From Candidatus Arcanibacter lacustris (GTDB lineage Bacteria > Pseudomonadota > Alphaproteobacteria > Rickettsiales > Arcanibacteraceae), in the NCBI GenBank assembly GCA_000970895.1, contig JYHA01000092.1, positions 1 to 8,934 of the forward strand: a stretch of DNA of 8,934 nucleotides, in the 5' to 3' direction. Made by a program: the position numbers and the translations under genes. The stretch's first letter is position 1. Each line of letters opens with the position of its first letter. The notes under the pieces were generated by a model. That model did no database searches. It worked only from the letters and a program-made list of their open reading frames with translations, and had not been told where the DNA came from. Of the stretch, positions 6,656 to 8,934 are shown piece after piece.

Positions 6656-6684
6656 ATTATATTTTATAGTTATAAGCTTGTCAA
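6656..6684 (-). promoter_or_regulatory. Perfect sigma-70 promoter (TTGACA, 17 bp, TATAAT)
   Basis: On the minus strand the -35 TTGACA is at 6684-6679 and the -10 TATAAT at 6661-6656, separated by exactly 17 bases. Every consensus position matches. Transcription should start near 6650, about 80 bases before the 42-codon frame, and would proceed toward the two hydrophobic paralogues. It lies 20 bases past the hemA stop codon, so it is not the hemA promoter. Confidence 0.7.
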
Positions 6685-6704
6685 TAGTATAAATTAAGAT
6701 TCTA

Positions 6705-7946
6705 TTAAAAGACATTAACAAGTTCTTCTTGCTCTATATTTTTATGTTGTTTTACATCCAAACTTTCTAAAACATATTTTAAGCTTGAAACGAAATCATC
6801 AATCATTTCATCGCTATGCATAGGGGTAGGGGTGATGCGTAATCTTTCCATGCCTTTTGGTACTGTTGGGTAATTAATATGTTGAACATATATATTATGG
6901 TCTTCTAATAACAAACCAGAAGCTTTCTTTGCTAAATATTGATCATTGATCATTACTGATACAATGTGGCTTTCGCTACTTAAGTAATTGATATTAGCTA
7001 AGCTTAGTTTTTCTTTTAGTTTTTTTACTACCGCCACATGCTTTTCACGCTCAGCATCACTTTCTTTTAGATGTTTTATACTAGCAAGAGCAGCCGCAGC
7101 CATTGAAGGGGGAAGGGCTGTAGTAAAGATAAATCCCGATGCAAAGCTTCTAATAGCATCGATAATTAAGCTATCGCCTGCTATATATCCGCCAATCACC
7201 CCGTATGCTTTGGCCAAAGTTCCTTGGATGATATCAATTTTATCCATATAACCTAGACTTTGAGCGATACCTGCGCCATTTTTACCATATAATCCAACTG
7301 AGTGAACTTCGTCGATATAGGTTAGAGCATTGAATTCTTTAGCGAGTTTATAAATTTGGGCAATTTCAGCAACATCTCCTTCCATTGAATAAACAGATTC
7401 AAATACAATTATCTTAGGAAGGTTAATATCGACTGATTCTAACAATTCTCTCAAATGTTCCATGTCATTATGTCTAAATACATGTTTCGTGCATCTTGAA
7501 TGTCTAATTCCTTCAATAATTGAAGCATGATTTTTTTCATCTGAGAAAAATACTAAATTTGGAATGATTTTACCAAGGGTTGCTAAGCTTGTATCATTTG
7601 CTACATAACCGGAAGTAAAAATTAATGATGATTCTTTCTCATGAAGAGAGGCTATTTCTCTTTCAAGTAATACTAAGGGATGGCTAGTGCCTCCAATATT
7701 TCTAGTGCCTCCAGCGCCAACTCCCATAGTTTCTATAGTATCGATTGCTGCTTTTACGACTTTTGGATGTTGTCCCATACATAAATAATCATTTATGCAC
7801 CATACTACTACATCTTGTCCATTTGCATGGTTTTTAGCGATGGGAAAATTACCAGCATATCTCGAAAGGTCAGTAAATTCTCTATAACGTCCTTCTTGTT
7901 TTACACTATCTATAGCTTTTTTAAAAAACCCATTATAACTATTCAT
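6705..7946 (-). CDS. hemA: 5-aminolevulinate synthase
   Basis: This PLP enzyme condenses glycine with succinyl-CoA to give 5-aminolevulinate, CO2 and CoA, the first step of heme synthesis by the C4 route, in the cytoplasm. The 413 residues are full length for alphaproteobacterial enzymes. The visible signatures of the alpha-oxoamine synthase family are the glycine-rich GVGAGGTRNIGGTSHP (75-90), His140 in SDEKNH (stacks on PLP), Asp212 in YIDEVHSVG (pairs with the PLP ring nitrogen), the Schiff-base Lys246 in GTLAKAYG, and FTTALPPS near 274. The C-terminal RLRITPTP is typical of ALA synthase. The ATG at 7946 is 6 bases after the ctaA stop; its AAGGA site lies 13 bases upstream, within the end of ctaA, implying co-transcription and probably translational coupling. 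An ATG nine bases earlier is out of frame and closes after five codons. No Cys-Pro heme regulatory motif is seen. Confidence 0.97.
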   Translation of the reverse strand: MNSYNGFFKKAIDSVKQEGRYREFTDLSRYAGNFPIAKNHANGQDVVVWCINDYLCMGQHPKVVKAAIDTIETMGVGAGGTRNIGGTSHPLVLLEREIASLHEKESSLIFTSGYVANDTSLATLGKIIPNLVFFSDEKNHASIIEGIRHSRCTKHVFRHNDMEHLRELLESVDINLPKIIVFESVYSMEGDVAEIAQIYKLAKEFNALTYIDEVHSVGLYGKNGAGIAQSLGYMDKIDIIQGTLAKAYGVIGGYIAGDSLIIDAIRSFASGFIFTTALPPSMAAAALASIKHLKESDAEREKHVAVVKKLKEKLSLANINYLSSESHIVSVMINDQYLAKKASGLLLEDHNIYVQHINYPTVPKGMERLRITPTPMHSDEMIDDFVSSLKYVLESLDVKQHKNIEQEELVNVF

Positions 7947-7952
7947 TATATA

Positions 7953-8934
7953 TCATTTATCCTTTTTACAAGAGTAGAGAATGTTTAGCATTGATCCAAA
8001 CAATAACAATGCTCCAAGTTGGTGAAGAGATGCTACTATAATCGGTACCTGATAGAGTAAAGTTATTATACCTAAGGACCCTTGCAGAAATAACATCAGT
8101 AACATAATCTTCATAGAAGTCTTTGTCAAACCTATATTAAACTGGTTAATCGTTCTGAAATACAAACTAGATAAAATAACCAATATTATCAATGCGATAA
8201 GTCTATGGTTAAATTGCACCATAGTGATATTTTCAAAAATATTTAAATACCAAGGGTTAATACTCCATAAACCTTCAGGAATAAGTTCTCCATCCATCAT
8301 TGGAAAGCTATTATAAACAAGCCCTGCATCATTTCCTGCTACAAATGCACCAGAGATTATTTGGATAAAAATAACTACTAGACCTAACAACATATGGTTA
8401 TAAATAGATTTGTTTACAGTTTGTTTTTGATTGTATGAATTATGGTTTAAAGCCTTCCATAGTAATAAACCATATATTATAACTGCCATTGAAAGATGAA
8501 GAGCTAAACGATAAGGGCTTACTGAAGTTCTTGATACAAGTCCACTTTTTACCATGTACCAGCCGATAAATCCTTGGAGTCCGACTAGTAACAAGATAAA
8601 TAATAATTGGAAAAATTGAGTTTTGCTAAAATATTTTTTAAGACTGAAATAGAAAAATGGCAGGGCGAGTATTAATCCAGTTAATCTTCCAAGGATTCTG
8701 TGGATATATTCAACCATGAAGATTGATTTAAATTCTTCTAATTTCATATTATAATTAATGTTGATAAATTCTGGAGTTAGCCTATATTTATCAAACATTT
8801 CATACCATGATTCTTGCGATAATGGAGGTAGTATTCCAGATATAACTTGCCATTCTGTAATTGATAGGCCAGATCCAGTGAGTCTAGTTAAACCACCAAC
8901 AATAGTCATTAATATAACCATTACCACACAAAGA
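7953..8934 (-). CDS. ctaA: Heme A synthase, Cox15/CtaA family, N-terminus cut by window edge
   Basis: This inner-membrane enzyme oxidises the C8 methyl of heme O to a formyl group, giving heme A for aa3-type cytochrome oxidase. About 326 residues are visible and the frame runs off the window; the GTG at 8927 is internal, since the conserved GGLTRLTGSGLSITEW block falls only 10 residues after it and family members usually have a leading membrane segment before it. Counting from the GTG, the heme-ligating histidines are His76 (EYIHRILGR), His144 (LALHLSM), His241 (FNHRLIAL) and His302 (ASLHQLGAL), one in each of the four expected places. Hydrophobic segments fit the eight-helix fold. The mid-region FVAGNDAGLVYNSFPMMDG is characteristic of the Cox15 (type 2) branch found in alphaproteobacteria and mitochondria. 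hemA follows 6 bases after the TGA stop. Confidence 0.95.
   Translation of the reverse strand, partial: LCVVMVILMTIVGGLTRLTGSGLSITEWQVISGILPPLSQESWYEMFDKYRLTPEFININYNMKLEEFKSIFMVEYIHRILGRLTGLILALPFFYFSLKKYFSKTQFFQLLFILLLVGLQGFIGWYMVKSGLVSRTSVSPYRLALHLSMAVIIYGLLLWKALNHNSYNQKQTVNKSIYNHMLLGLVVIFIQIISGAFVAGNDAGLVYNSFPMMDGELIPEGLWSINPWYLNIFENITMVQFNHRLIALIILVILSSLYFRTINQFNIGLTKTSMKIMLLMLFLQGSLGIITLLYQVPIIVASLHQLGALLLFGSMLNILYSCKKDK
7960..7964 (-). promoter_or_regulatory. hemA ribosome binding site inside the end of ctaA
   Basis: AAGGA on the minus strand overlaps the codons for the last residues of ctaA (KKDK) and lies 13 bases before the hemA ATG. The position implies that ribosomes finishing ctaA help start hemA. 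Confidence 0.55.

Noticed and set aside
1..8934. tRNA, rRNA, CRISPR array, insertion sequence or transposase
   Set aside because: No cloverleaf, rRNA signature, spaced repeat array, terminal inverted repeats or transposase motifs were seen on either strand.

Overview
This AT-rich window looks like a piece of an alphaproteobacterial, probably Rickettsiales-like, intracellular bacterium. The clues are a C4-pathway 5-aminolevulinate synthase (typical of Alphaproteobacteria and mitochondria), a Cox15-type heme A synthase directly upstream of it, low G+C, and large multidomain proteins of effector-like design. The lineage is inferred from gene content; no marker gene settles it.

Layout. (1) Bases 1-3537, plus strand: the 3' part of a very large gene, open from the first base. 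It encodes Lys/Glu-rich 35-residue tandem repeats, acidic helical stretches, a class 3 lipase domain with a recognisable Ser-Asp-His set, and a C-terminal J-domain-like HPDKGG segment. (2) Bases 3515-4138, plus strand: a second frame that overlaps the end of the first and lacks a good start. The overlap holds a run of eight A's, and one A fewer would fuse the two frames into a single longer protein with a hydrophobic C-terminal domain. (3) Bases 4179-6255, minus strand: two neighbouring genes of a family I do not recognise. One encodes a single copy of a roughly 200-residue Gly/Ala-rich hydrophobic unit (234 aa); the other encodes two diverged copies in tandem (429 aa). A stem-loop lies between them. 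(4) Bases 6256-6704: a 449-base intergenic region with a perfect consensus sigma-70 promoter on the minus strand, a possible 42-codon gene with a strong ribosome binding site, a 58-nt imperfect hairpin and AT-rich inverted repeats. (5) Bases 6705-8934, minus strand: hemA preceded by ctaA (cut by the window edge), 6 bases apart, with the hemA ribosome binding site inside the last codons of ctaA.

The right half is ordinary housekeeping: ALA synthase begins heme synthesis and CtaA makes heme A for cytochrome oxidase. The left two thirds are accessory. They hold a lipase/J-domain giant facing a pair of paralogous, probably membrane-interacting proteins of unknown function. The most promising undescribed items are the repeated hydrophobic family, the lipase plus J-domain architecture with its poly-A frame break, and the short transcription unit under the consensus promoter.
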